Assembly (NCBI GenBank): GCA_046727175.1
Contig: JBKPCD010000186.1
Coordinates: forward strand, 1 to 33,754
Length of the DNA: 33,754 nt
Source: JBKPCD01 sp046727175
GTDB lineage: Bacteria > Acidobacteriota > Vicinamibacteria > Vicinamibacterales > 2-12-FULL-66-21
Direction: 5' to 3'
The first letter of the stretch is position 1, and each line of letters starts with the position of its first letter. The position numbers were made by a program, and so were the translations under genes. A model generated the notes under the pieces. That model was not told the DNA's origin. It made no database searches and saw only the letters and a program-made list of their open reading frames with translations. Below are positions 22,149 through 31,040 of this stretch, piece by piece.

Positions 22149-23533
22149 AGAAAATCACATTACCCACCCAAGACCCAGCGTCTCATCGGCGAGACCGGAA
22201 GAAGTCGCGCAAGATTCCACACTCCGAACCAGCCGGTGGAACCGGAACACTGGAAGCTGCGCTGGCGCACGAGCGCAATCCCGCGAAACGGTTTCTCAAG
22301 GTTCTCGGTCCGGGGCTGATTACGGGTGCGTCGGACGACGACCCGTCTGGAATCGGCACCTATGCCATGGCTGGCGCATCGCTCGGATTCGCAACACTCT
22401 GGACGGCGCTGCTGACCTTTCCGATGATGACGGCAATTCAGTTCATCTGCGCAAAGATCGGAATGGTCACCGGCACAGGACTCGCTCGAGTGCTGCGAAA
22501 GCACTACTCGAAGGCCCTGCTGTACCCCGTCGTCATCGCTCTAGTCATCGCGAACACGATCAATGCGGGGACCGATATTGGTGCGATTGCTGCCGCGATG
22601 AACCTCCTCGTCCCAATCCCAATGACGGCGATGATCGTGCCCATTGCACTCATAATCGTGACGCTCCAAGTCTGGGGATCCTACCGGCTGATTGCCAACA
22701 CCTTCAAGTGGCTGACACTCGCCCTTTTCGCGTACATCGGCTCAGCCATCTATGCGCACCCGAACCTGCGAGACGTGTTGTGGGGCACCTTCGTTCCCAC
22801 GTTGCGTTTCGACACCCATTTCCTCACGGTCCTGGTCGCCATTCTGGGGACGACCATCACGCCGTATCTCTACTTCTGGCAGGCCAACAACGAGGTGGAG
22901 GAAGAGATCAGTATGGGGCGGCGGACACTGAGGTCACGCAAGGGCGCAACCGATCAGGAATTGACCTACGCGGAAGTCGACGTTGCGACGGGCATGCTGT
23001 TTTCAAACGTCGTGTTCTATTTCGTCATTCTGGCGAGCGCCGGCACGCTCCACCAGGCAGGGACGACTGAGATACAGTCGGCCACGGAGGCCGCGCAGGC
23101 GCTGCGGCCTCTGGCCGGGGACGGCGCCTACTTCCTGCTTGCAGTCGGACTGACCGGCGCCGGCTTTCTCGCCGTGCCGATCCTCACCGGATCGAGCGCG
23201 TATGCGATTGCAGAAGCCCTGGGCTGGAATTACGGTCTGAGCACAAGACCCGGCCGCGCGAAACTCTTCTACGCGGCGATCGTCATTCCCACGCTGATCG
23301 GCATACTGATCAACTTCGCCGGCATCAATCCAATCACGGCGCTGTTCTGGACGGCGGTGATCAATGGGTTCCTGGCGCCACCGATTCTTGTCGTCGTCAT
23401 GCTCATCGCCAATAACCGAAAGGTCATGGGCGAGAGGGTCAACGGATCGCTGGCCAACGTCGTCGGGTGGTTTACCGTCGCAGTGATGTTTGCGGCAGCG
23501 ATTGCATTGGTTGTCACTTGGCGCCGTTCGTAG
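22145..23533 (+). CDS. Nramp-related divalent metal transporter
   Basis: The product is 462 residues from ATG 22145, overlapping the preceding frame by ATGA, which may give translational coupling. After a 45-residue basic cytoplasmic tail there are about 11 transmembrane helices. The TM1 motif is DDDPSGIGTY (64-73): Asp66-Pro67 are kept, but the canonical D-P-G-N is D-P-S-G. In TM6 the canonical M-P-H is T-P-Y (239-241), followed by LYFWQANNEVEEE. These changes place it in a divergent bacterial Nramp-related group, not in the Mn/Fe-transporting MntH clade. Substitution at the metal-coordinating Met makes selectivity for Mn2+/Fe2+ uncertain; Mg2+ or other ions are possible. No Mn riboswitch or MntR-type site was seen upstream. 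Confidence 0.87.
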   Translation: MKKITLPTQDPASHRRDRKKSRKIPHSEPAGGTGTLEAALAHERNPAKRFLKVLGPGLITGASDDDPSGIGTYAMAGASLGFATLWTALLTFPMMTAIQFICAKIGMVTGTGLARVLRKHYSKALLYPVVIALVIANTINAGTDIGAIAAAMNLLVPIPMTAMIVPIALIIVTLQVWGSYRLIANTFKWLTLALFAYIGSAIYAHPNLRDVLWGTFVPTLRFDTHFLTVLVAILGTTITPYLYFWQANNEVEEEISMGRRTLRSRKGATDQELTYAEVDVATGMLFSNVVFYFVILASAGTLHQAGTTEIQSATEAAQALRPLAGDGAYFLLAVGLTGAGFLAVPILTGSSAYAIAEALGWNYGLSTRPGRAKLFYAAIVIPTLIGILINFAGINPITALFWTAVINGFLAPPILVVVMLIANNRKVMGERVNGSLANVVGWFTVAVMFAAAIALVVTWRRS

Positions 23534-23785
23534 CCGTCCCGTACGGTGACGACGCTGTAACACGATGCTGACAGTGTCCTGCCACGTCGAAGCAGAATGC
23601 AGGAACCAGTGAGGATGGCTCGGGCAGATTGCCTTAACAAGCGCCGTTCTGGATCAAACGAAAGAAATCGTTCCAACCCAAGGCGCGGTACGCGGCGTGC
23701 ACCGCTGGTAATTGCACGGCGTACCCTGATCCTCGTCGAGCTTTTGCCTGCCAAAGGCGTCTACCTGCTACGTCAAGGGAATGCG

Positions 23786-24031
23786 TCAGTGAACCCGTCC
23801 GCCGGAATCAGGTTTCCGCTCCACGTATTTGGCGATCGTGTCGATCTTTTCGTGAATTGCGGTCGTCGATCGCTTCTGTCGTCGGTAGATGATGACGAGC
23901 ATCAAGAGCGACGCGAGTCCGAGAACGACTCGAACACTCAGGTTACGTGGTGTGGCGAGATAGGACAGGACCAACAACACGAGCGCGACGACGACGAGGA
24001 GCGATACTCCGAAGACGCGCCGCTGACCCAC
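23786..24031 (-). CDS. Small two-helix membrane protein
   Basis: The product is 81 residues from GTG 24031 with GAGGTGAG just upstream. Two transmembrane segments (VSLLVVVALVLLVLSYLA and VVLGLASLLMLVIIYRR) are followed by a short cytoplasmic helix (AIHEKIDTIAKYVERK). No named family is recognised. The good ribosome-binding site and clean hydrophobic pattern support a real gene. It is divergent from the ABC permease gene at 24139. Confidence 0.6.
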   Translation of the reverse strand: MGQRRVFGVSLLVVVALVLLVLSYLATPRNLSVRVVLGLASLLMLVIIYRRQKRSTTAIHEKIDTIAKYVERKPDSGGRVH

Positions 24032-24138
24032 CGCTCACCTCGTGTTCAACGCTCCGGGGCAGTCCTGTGCCGGTACCAAAAACCAAGGTTACCGCACTCG
24101 ATCGGCGGATGTGACGCAGAAAGCGGCATGCTGAATAC

Positions 24139-25893
24139 GTGCTGACCACACCGAGACCCGAACGCCGTCGCCTCCGCAGTACGATTCTCGCATTCGGTCG
24201 CCTCTGGCCGACGGAGCGGCCGACGTGGTGGGGTGACGCGGTCGTCCTCATCGCCTTGGCGGTCGCCCTTTACATCGGTGTGCGACTCGCCTTTGCCGTC
24301 CCTGCCGTCGTCAAGGGCCGCGACATCTCGCTGTCGCCGGCGGCGTTGCCGTACTACGCGATGCTCTCACTCGCGCGAATGACTGCGGCGTACGGACTGT
24401 CGCTCGCGTTTACCCTCGTCTACGGCTACAAGGCTGCGTTTGACGTCCGCGCACAGCGTGTCCTCCTGCCGCTCCTCGACGTCCTGCAAAGCGTGCCCAT
24501 CCTGTCATTCCTGCCGGTGGTGCTCCTCAGTCTCACCGCGATACTGCCACAGGCTGTCGCGGCGGAGTTCGCGGCCATCGTCCTGATCTTCACGAGCCAG
24601 GTGTGGAACCTCACGTTCGCCTGGTACCAATCATTGCGTACGGTCCCCCGGGAGCTTCGCGAAGCGGGTCGAATCTTTCAACTGCGCGGTCTCTTGCGGC
24701 TAACGACGATCGAATTGCCTTTCGCCGCGATTGCGTTGATCTGGAACAGCATGATGAGCTGGGCGGGCGGCTGGTTCTTCCTGATGGCCGCGGAAATCTT
24801 CACCGTGGGCCAACGGGACTTCCGGCTTCCCGGCCTGGGTGCGTATCTCAGCGAAGCGGCCAGCGCCGGGAACGCCCGGGCAATCGGGTACGGCGTCGTG
24901 AGCTTGGTGCTCGTGATCGTCGCGCTGGATCAATTGATCTGGCGGCCTCTGCTGGCGTGGGCCGATCGATTCAAAGTGGAGCTCGTCGAGAGCGCCCAAC
25001 CCCAGCGCTCGTGGTTTTACGAGGCACTCATTGCCTCGCGACTCTTCGCTTGGCTGCGGGCTTACACGCATACCTGGTTGGAATCGATCGACGCCCGCAC
25101 CCGGTCGTACGTGTCGGCCGAGGAGACGACGGACGAGTCGACGGCGGCAATCGGGCCATTGGGATGGATGCTGAGGATTGCCGGGGGGAGTGCGCTCCTC
25201 TACGGAATCGTCCGTGCGGGCGTGATGCTCGCCGGTGTACCAGCCGGCGAGTGGGGCCAGATCGCGATCGGCGCCGGTGCCACGCTGCTGCGTGTCGCCA
25301 CGTCGCTCGCCATCGCGCTCGCCTGGACCGTGCCGGTCGGCGTCGCGATCGGCTTCAATCCGCGACTGGCACGCTGGTGCCAGCCGATCGTGCAGATCGC
25401 CGCGTCGGTGCCGGCAACCGCGCTGTTTCCTGTGCTCCTGCTTGCCGTCCTTCGGCTCGCTGGCGGGATGAATCTCGCCGCGATTGTGCTGATGCTGACG
25501 GGCACGCAGTGGTATCTCCTCTTCAACGTCATTGCAGGCGCCACCGCGATTCCGCAGGATCTGAAGTACACGACCGCCCTGCTGGACATGAGTCGGCTCG
25601 ATCGATGGCGCACGCTGATTCTGCCATCACTGTTCCCCTTTCTCATCACTGGTGCGATCACGTCGACGGGCGGCGCGTGGAATGCCAGCATCGTCGCGGA
25701 GTACAGCACGTTTGGCGGACGCACGGTTCAGACGAGGGGGCTCGGCGCGCTGATTTCGCACGCAACCGCGGAAGGTGCCTATCCGTTGCTCCTGGCAGCG
25801 ACCTTGACGATGGTTCTGATCGTGACGCTGTTCAACCGCTTCGTGTGGCGACGTTTGTATCGTCTGGCGGAAGAACGATATCGGATGGAATGA
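24139..25893 (+). CDS. ABC transporter permease, duplicated (NitT/TauT-like)
   Basis: The product is 584 residues from GTG 24139. Two BPD-type permease domains are fused: the first at about residues 60-275 and the second at about 345-575. Each has an EAA-like cytoplasmic loop, SLRTVPRELREAGRIFQLRG in the first and AIPQDLKYTTALLDMSRLDRW in the second. Each also shows the L-P-x-x-x-P/F-P motif (LLDVLQSVPILSFLPVVLL; VPATALFPVLLLAVLRL). About 12 transmembrane helices are expected in all. A fused double permease works with an ATPase dimer as one importer. The ATPase gene follows 2 bp after the stop. Substrates of related systems are nitrate, sulfonates, bicarbonate or thiamine precursors; none can be chosen here. 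No periplasmic binding-protein gene is adjacent. Confidence 0.88.
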   Translation: MLTTPRPERRRLRSTILAFGRLWPTERPTWWGDAVVLIALAVALYIGVRLAFAVPAVVKGRDISLSPAALPYYAMLSLARMTAAYGLSLAFTLVYGYKAAFDVRAQRVLLPLLDVLQSVPILSFLPVVLLSLTAILPQAVAAEFAAIVLIFTSQVWNLTFAWYQSLRTVPRELREAGRIFQLRGLLRLTTIELPFAAIALIWNSMMSWAGGWFFLMAAEIFTVGQRDFRLPGLGAYLSEAASAGNARAIGYGVVSLVLVIVALDQLIWRPLLAWADRFKVELVESAQPQRSWFYEALIASRLFAWLRAYTHTWLESIDARTRSYVSAEETTDESTAAIGPLGWMLRIAGGSALLYGIVRAGVMLAGVPAGEWGQIAIGAGATLLRVATSLAIALAWTVPVGVAIGFNPRLARWCQPIVQIAASVPATALFPVLLLAVLRLAGGMNLAAIVLMLTGTQWYLLFNVIAGATAIPQDLKYTTALLDMSRLDRWRTLILPSLFPFLITGAITSTGGAWNASIVAEYSTFGGRTVQTRGLGALISHATAEGAYPLLLAATLTMVLIVTLFNRFVWRRLYRLAEERYRME

Positions 25894-25895
25894 TC

Positions 25896-27218
25896 ATGCC
25901 GGATCAGTCAGAGCTCGTGCGCGTCGACCACGTCAGCCAGACGTACACGAGCGGCACTCGTAAATTCACAGCGATTCATGATGTCAGCCTGACCCTGGCC
26001 GAGGGGGAATTCGTGACACTCCTCGGACCATCAGGGTGTGGCAAGAGCACGCTGTTACGAATGATCACGGGCCTCCAGCGACCGACAGAGGGCCGCGTGC
26101 TCTATCGTGGCCGCGTGCTGACTGGCGTAAATCCGCGCGCGACGATTGTGTTTCAGAGCTTCGCGCTCTTTCCCTGGCTGACGGTCGAAGAGAACGTAGA
26201 GGTGGCCTTGAAGGCGCGTGGCATCACCGCACAGTTGCGTGCGACACGCGCGCTGGACCTGCTCGACCGCGTCGGGCTCGACGGATTCGAGAATGCGTAC
26301 CCACGCGAGCTGTCCGGCGGCATGCGGCAGAAGGTCGGCTTCGCGCGCGCGATGGCCGTCGAACCAGAGCTACTCTGCATGGACGAGCCGTTCTCGGCGC
26401 TCGACGTCCTGAGCGCAGAGGCGCTGCGCGGAGAGCTGCTCGAGCTCTGGACGGCGGGGAAGATTCCGACGAAGGCGATCCTGATGGTCACGCACAACAT
26501 CGAAGAGGCTGTGCTCATGGGGGATCGGATCGTCGTCATGGAGAAAGACCCCGGTCGCGTGATCACGGAAGTGCAGGTATCGTTGAACCACCCGCGCCGT
26601 CGTAAATCGCCGGAGTGTCAAACGCTGGTCGACCACGTCTACGAGCTTCTCGCAGGACAAACGAAAACGGAACCCGAGGAACTTGGCAGTGCGCCGGGCG
26701 AGCCTGGCCTCACGCGTGGGCTTCCGCACGTCACGGTCGACGAGCTGGCGGGGTTTCTCGAGCACCTCGCGCAAATGCCGGGTCAAGAGAGCGACATCTA
26801 TCGCTTGGCCGAAGCGCTTCGCGTGGACTCCGATCGCGTCCTGCGCCTGACGGAAGCAGCGGAGCTCTTGAACTTCTGCACCCTCGCGCACGGCGACATC
26901 TCGCTCACGCCGCTGGGCGAGACGTTCGCAGAAGCCGGCATCCAGGCGCGCAAGGAGATCTTCGCGACGCGTGCGCGACGCGTCCCCATCGTCGCCTGGC
27001 TCCTTTCTCTGCTCGCCGCGGCCGATCGGCACGAGCTCGAACGCGACGTCATCGAGTCGGCGCTGCGGCTCGAGTTCCCGCTCGATGAAGCCGTCCGGCA
27101 GGTCGAGACTTGCATCGACTGGGGGCGGTACGCGGAACTGCTGGCGTACGATCATGGCGCGGGAATGATTTACGCAGAAACGGCGACGGCGCCAGGCATT
27201 CGCGACGTCGCGGGATGA
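25896..27218 (+). CDS. ABC transporter ATP-binding protein with C-terminal AAA-associated domain
   Basis: ATG 25896 (MPDQSELVRV) has GGATGGA six bases upstream; ATG 25890, two codons earlier, overlaps the permease stop. The product is 440 residues. Motifs: Walker A GPSGCGKST (44-52), Q-loop Gln87, LSGGM (139-143), Walker B LLCMDEP (159-165), and the H-loop MVTHNIEEAV. This is the NitT/TauT (SsuB/TauB) ATPase type. Residues about 270-430 add a second domain, VDELAGFLEHLAQMP through ERDVIESALRLEF and TCIDWGRYAELLAYD, matching the AAA-associated C-terminal domain found on a subset of these ATPases. It resembles a winged-helix pair and may be regulatory. It forms an operon with the upstream permease. 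Confidence 0.92.
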   Translation: MPDQSELVRVDHVSQTYTSGTRKFTAIHDVSLTLAEGEFVTLLGPSGCGKSTLLRMITGLQRPTEGRVLYRGRVLTGVNPRATIVFQSFALFPWLTVEENVEVALKARGITAQLRATRALDLLDRVGLDGFENAYPRELSGGMRQKVGFARAMAVEPELLCMDEPFSALDVLSAEALRGELLELWTAGKIPTKAILMVTHNIEEAVLMGDRIVVMEKDPGRVITEVQVSLNHPRRRKSPECQTLVDHVYELLAGQTKTEPEELGSAPGEPGLTRGLPHVTVDELAGFLEHLAQMPGQESDIYRLAEALRVDSDRVLRLTEAAELLNFCTLAHGDISLTPLGETFAEAGIQARKEIFATRARRVPIVAWLLSLLAAADRHELERDVIESALRLEFPLDEAVRQVETCIDWGRYAELLAYDHGAGMIYAETATAPGIRDVAG

Positions 27219-27593
27219 TGAAAGTAGCCGTGCCTTGGGCTCGCCGCTGGCACGTCGGCGTTGCGGTCTTGGCAGCGCTGATTGTGACCGCGTTCGCAGC
27301 AGACGGCCCGCAAACCGCTGGCGGCGGTGACGAACACGCCGCGGTCAATGATTCAGGTACCGGGACTCGGGTCGTTCCTCCAGCGTCGGACGTGGGAAAA
27401 AGGAGGCTATGTGGCCCACCTCCGCGGGATCCTCGACGATGATGGGCGTGCCATGGTCCTGATCAACTGGAACACGGACATGGGCGACGGGTGGGAGTGG
27501 TCGAACGAGCAGGATTACCCTGGCTACATGAAGTTCACGACCGAGGCGTATCGGATGATGATCAACCAAATCGTTTATTCGCTGACGCACTGA
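27215..27593 (+). pseudogene. DUF4159 secreted protein, internally deleted and frameshifted
   Basis: ATG 27215 overlaps the ATPase stop and begins a good signal peptide (KVAVPWARRWHVGVAVLAAL, then IVTAFA). About 15 residues after the cleavage site that frame turns into nonsense, while another frame (27327-27593) reads TWEKGGYVAHLRGILDDDGR, then VLINWNTDMGDGWEW, YPGYMKFTTEAY and INQIVYSLTH. The latter is the C-terminal end of a DUF4159 domain (H-x-R-G-I-x-D-D-x-G-R, N-T-D-x-G-D-x-W-E, and terminal Y-x-x-T-H). About 150 residues of the domain are missing between the two pieces. It probably began as a secreted protein translationally coupled to the ABC operon. Confidence 0.7.
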
Positions 27594-27664
27594 TGCGCAT
27601 GCGAGCCGGTCGATGACCTCACCGCCAGCGATCCCGATCGCCCATGCAGCCGTCGTTGACGGGT

Positions 27665-28508
27665 CTACGACGCGGCCATGTATCCTCGCTGCGCTCTGAC
27701 CCGCAGCGATCGGTCGCGTACCTCTACGCGAATGGCGTGCCACCGACCGTCGCGATACGCACGGCTCAGATATCCCAGGTAATACTGCTTACTCAATTCG
27801 TCGGCAATGCGGGCCGTCGTGGGGTCGAGGTCACGCGGATCGCACACGATCTCTGTGCGACCACCGCTGTCATCCGTGATGTTGCGCAAGGCGGCGACGT
27901 TCACGCGTTCGTTGCGCACACGCGATCGCTGGTCGGGAGGTTCGTTGGGCGTCGGCGCCGTGGGTGGCCGCGGCACGCCCGGGATCGGTGGGTTCCGTGG
28001 TGGCGTCCTCCGGCCAGGCATCGGAAACGGCAGCGGGATCGGTCGTCCACGCTGTTGCCGAATGATCCCGCCGTTGCCGCCCAAGGGCGTGAGCGTTATC
28101 TGCGTATCGATGCCGATCGCATACACCAGCGCTTCGGATTGCCGGATCAACTGCTTCAATGTCTGAAGATCGATCCGGCTGTTCGTGTCGTTGCCATCAG
28201 AGATGACGAGCAGCGCCCTTCTTGCGGTGCCGACCTGACTGGAGGAGCGGGAGAGCCTCGGCCACGGCATCGTAGAGGGCTGTAGCGCCGTCGGCCCGCA
28301 CCCGCCGAAGCTCCGAGCTGATGCGGCTGCGATCGGTCGTCCAGCCGTGCACGACGTGAGGCAGGGTATCAAAGCTCATTTTCATCGCTCGGTGCAGACT
28401 CCCCGCGTGATGTGGTCTGACGAGGACGGACGACGTCCTGGTCAGGATGCTCACGCGCACCAAGATTCCCTGGTTGCGTTGCGAGCCGTCTGTGCATTCT
28501 GCGCGCAA
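27665..28508 (-). pseudogene. VWA-domain (VWFA-related) protein, frameshifted and N-terminally truncated
   Basis: On the minus strand one frame reads FDTLPHVVHGWTTDRSRISS, ELRRVRADGATALYDAVAEA, LPLLQSGRHRKK; then a shift is needed to continue as ALLVISDGNDTNSRIDLQTL (the VWA beta strand with the MIDAS Asp) and a Pro-rich linker (PIPLPFPMPGRRTPPRN). It ends in ISDDSGG-like and YYLGYLSRAYRDGRWHAIRV segments, typical of acidobacterial VWFA-related secreted proteins. Removing one base from the CCC run at 28216-28218 would restore a single frame, so this step could be a sequencing error. The N-terminal part with signal peptide and D-x-S-G-S motif is absent from all frames upstream, so the gene is broken regardless. 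Confidence 0.7.
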
Positions 28509-28653
28509 TCAGATCGCTCGGTTCCGGCAATTTGCATGGACGGAGCCGGAGACGCCCATCGAGATGACGTGCAAGTCTGCGGGCGCGGACGGAGCACCTC
28601 GCGACCATCGTTGACCGCGGACGATCGGCCGCTCGAAAGGTTTCGCAGTGACG

Positions 28654-29558
28654 ATGCGCACCTTGCTCGCAGGGCTCGTTGCAGCAGTCGCGAGCCCGCT
28701 CGGATTGAGCGACGTGTTCCTGCACAGGGGCCGCCTGCGAAGGCCGACGCAAAGCCCGTTGTGCTCAGTATGGAGCTCCTCGCGAGTCGGCCGCTGATTC
28801 GCATCAGCGTCAACGGAAAGGGTACGTTTGCGTTCTTGATTTCGCCGAAGGCGGAGACGAAGCTGGTCGATCGGACGCTCGCCGATGAGTTAGACCTCAA
28901 GACCAAAGACCGCGCCAGCGGTGAAGCGTCTTATGACGTCGCGCTGGAGTTTGCGTCGACGAAGGTTCCCGTGCCGCTAGCCGTGACGGACATCGCGCAC
29001 TTGGTCCCGGAGTTTGGCGCCGGCGCGCGACCACGCGGGGTCATCAGCCTCACGGTGTGGAAGGAGCAGCTCGTCACGCTGGATTACTCTCGATGGCGTG
29101 TGAGCATCGAGCCCGGCGCGTTGCCCGATGCGGACGAACGAGCCGTGTTCAAGCTCAGTCCCTCGCGAGAATTGATAATCCCCCTGATGGCAGGCGAACG
29201 GTCCGTGCCATGCCGAGTTGACCCGTTGTTTTCCGGTGGGATCATCGTGCCAGCTTCGTTCGTGAAAGAGCTAAAGACTGTTGGCAAGTCGATGCCGCCT
29301 CGAACCGTGAACACGCCGAAGGGACCGATCGACGTACATGAGACGCAGCTGGCTGTCAGCGTAAAGCTAGGCGGGTTCGAGCTGCTGAATCCCATCCTTC
29401 AGGTTTCTGACCGTCTGCCGAACGCGGTGGTCGGCGGCCAAACACTCGCCGGCTTTTCGATCACGTACGACCTGACAAACGGGCGGGCTCGGCTGGAACG
29501 CCAGAAAGGATCAGCCGGCCAACTAACTAACCGCCGAAATAGCCGCTTCGCGCCTTGA
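28654..29558 (+). pseudogene. Retropepsin-like two-lobe protein, leader frameshifted; active-site motifs degenerate
   Basis: The body, in the frame ending at 29558, reads AQGPPAKADAKPVVLSMELL, RPLIRISVNGKGTFAFLISP, VDRTLADELDL and GVISLTVWKEQLVTLDY, then a second similar lobe, IIPLMAGERSVPCRVDP, FSGGIIVPASFVKEL, ending GFSITYDLTNGRARLE. This is the pattern of clan AA aspartic-protease-like proteins. Where an active lobe has D-T-G, the first lobe has ISP and the second DPLFSG, so proteolysis is unlikely. A signal-peptide-like leader, MRTLLAGLVAAVASPLGLS, starts at ATG 28654 but in another frame; one indel near 28715-28730 would join them. If only the intact frame is translated, GTG 28761 or ATG 28770 would start a 260-residue cytosolic form. 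Confidence 0.6.
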
Positions 29559-30468
29559 CGATGGCTGACGGCGGCTGCTTGACGCGGACTTGCAGTCGAC
29601 GCCATTCGTGAACGTTGACCGCTTCGATGGCGAGGATATATTGCTGGCGGAGTTGGTCGACGAGCGTTGAAGCGACCGAGGCGGTCTCCATGAGCGTCGT
29701 CGCGAAGACCAACTGTCCTCCGGTCCATTCCGCAAGATCGCGGAGGTCGGCGCCGCCGGACGGCACCGATCGCTCATTAGCCTCCATGATTGCCAGTTGA
29801 TCGACCGACGGAACCGTCGCCACGATGTATACCGGTACATCAATCGAGCTCGCCAGCCCGGAGACCTGCGGCGCGGTCATCTTGCTGCTCGTATCGACTC
29901 CGTCGGTGAGGACGATGATCGCCTTGTGAGTCGCCGATCGATTGGCGAGCTGTCGGGCGGCAGCAGCCGTCGCATCGTAGAGCGATGTCGATCCGAACGG
30001 CCGGAAGTCGTCCAACGCGTGTTTGAGACCAGCAACATGGTTCGTGAACGGTTGACGCTCGTGGAGCGCCGAATCGAAGGTGAAGACAGCCAATTCGTCC
30101 TGACCGTCGCGCAGCTGCAGGAGAAGCGAATCGTAGGCTTGTCGCGCCATGGCGATTTTCGGACCCACGTTCATGCTTCCGCTCATATCGACCAGGATCG
30201 CGATGCTCAGGGGTGACCGGCGATCGGACCGAAGGGAGAGGAGTGGCCTCAGTTGGCCGTTATCGCGAACCTCGAAGTCAGCACTCGTGAGACCGGTCAG
30301 CGGGCGTCCGCGCTTGTCCCGCACCGACGCCTGGATGCTGACAAGATCCGCCGCGCTGCGAAAAGTTGGTCGAGACTGGTCACCCGGAGCTTGTGCTCGG
30401 AGCGATGCGCCCTCGACGACCCCCAAGACCGTGAGCAAGATGAGCACTCGATTGAGTATCGCCGTCAT
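29527..30468 (-). CDS. Secreted VWA-domain protein (VWFA-related, acidobacterial type)
   Basis: The product is 313 residues from ATG 30468. A signal peptide (LNRVLILLTVLGVVEGASLR) is followed by a beta-rich N-terminal segment, SIQASVRDKRGRPLTGLTSA then DFEVRDNGQ, typical of this family. The VWA domain has an intact metal-ion-dependent adhesion site: DMSGSM (94-99), the Thr in GSTSLYDA (about 159-166), and LTDGVDT (187-193). The C-terminal strand block LRQQYILAIEAVNVHEWRRL and QVRVKQ ends in SGYFGG. Such proteins are exported and thought to bind ligands through Mg2+ or Mn2+. It overlaps the end of the convergent retropepsin-like gene by about 30 bp. It is the intact relative of the broken VWA gene at 27665-28508. 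Confidence 0.88.
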   Translation of the reverse strand: MTAILNRVLILLTVLGVVEGASLRAQAPGDQSRPTFRSAADLVSIQASVRDKRGRPLTGLTSADFEVRDNGQLRPLLSLRSDRRSPLSIAILVDMSGSMNVGPKIAMARQAYDSLLLQLRDGQDELAVFTFDSALHERQPFTNHVAGLKHALDDFRPFGSTSLYDATAAAARQLANRSATHKAIIVLTDGVDTSSKMTAPQVSGLASSIDVPVYIVATVPSVDQLAIMEANERSVPSGGADLRDLAEWTGGQLVFATTLMETASVASTLVDQLRQQYILAIEAVNVHEWRRLQVRVKQPPSAIVKARSGYFGG

Positions 30469-30792
30469 GCGCCGTTCTCAACTATCGCGTATAGAGATGT
30501 AGAGCTAAGAAACCGTCGCGAATCGACAGCATTCGCCCGCACTGATCTGAGCTGCCATTGGTTTGGGGAGTGACTTCAGAATAGCACAGGTTCTGTCGGT
30601 TTCCGAGACGTCCCGGCGCCGGGCAGGTAACGTCCCGGCCGATGTCTCTCTTGATCCTCAAGCTTCGAAGCTGGCTGGCACATTACGTTAGAGACTAGGA
30701 ACTGCATCCTGCTGCTCGTCGACAACGGCTTGCTCGCGAATGAGAACCGCTCGCGGCGTGGGATATACTCGCGATCTCAACCGTCAATCCCA
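30469..30792. other. Intergenic stretch without recognisable features
   Basis: 324 bp between the VWA gene (minus) and the zinc-ribbon remnant (plus). It should contain the VWA promoter, but no convincing -35/-10 pair, repeat or RNA structure was found. Short frames here have no family similarity. Confidence 0.5.
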
Positions 30793-30961
30793 ATGGATAC
30801 CGCGCCGCCGCAGGAAAGGCGGTCGCCCACTCGTCCGCCGGAGCCGTGCTGCCCGGAGTGCGGGTCAGCAGATGTGCGTGCAACGCTTAGGACGCGTACG
30901 CGGTGTACTTTCGTGTGAGTCGTGCGAACATCTCTGGGCGATACAGAAACCCAGAGCGTCA
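30793..30961 (+). pseudogene. Small zinc-ribbon protein, frameshifted
   Basis: ATG 30793 begins MDTAPPQERRSPTRPPEPCC, followed by PECGSADVRATLRTRTRCTF and then a stop at 30916-30918. In the neighbouring frame VLSCESCEHLWAIQKP follows from about 30905. Together they form a four-Cys zinc ribbon (CPEC ... CESC, ending E-H-L-W), a pattern I recall from very short acidobacterial proteins. One indel near 30905-30912 separates the two halves. It could be a sequencing error, real decay or, less likely, programmed frameshifting; no slippery heptamer with a downstream structure was evident. Confidence 0.45.
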
Positions 30962-31040
30962 CACCGTAAGCCTCTTTCAAAGCAGGACGGATTCGTCTGT
31001 GGGAGTTCTGGAACTCTTTGTAGGACAATCGGAAGGCAGT

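Noticed and set aside
24603..25895. Upstream in-frame extension of the second ABC ATPase (would give 871 aa)
   Set aside because: The extension overlaps the permease in another frame and is Arg-rich nonsense; the ATPase starts naturally at 25896 after GGATGGA.
30793..30961. Programmed frameshifting to join the two zinc-ribbon halves
   Set aside because: No slippery heptamer with a downstream stem or pseudoknot was found at the junction; an indel is simpler.
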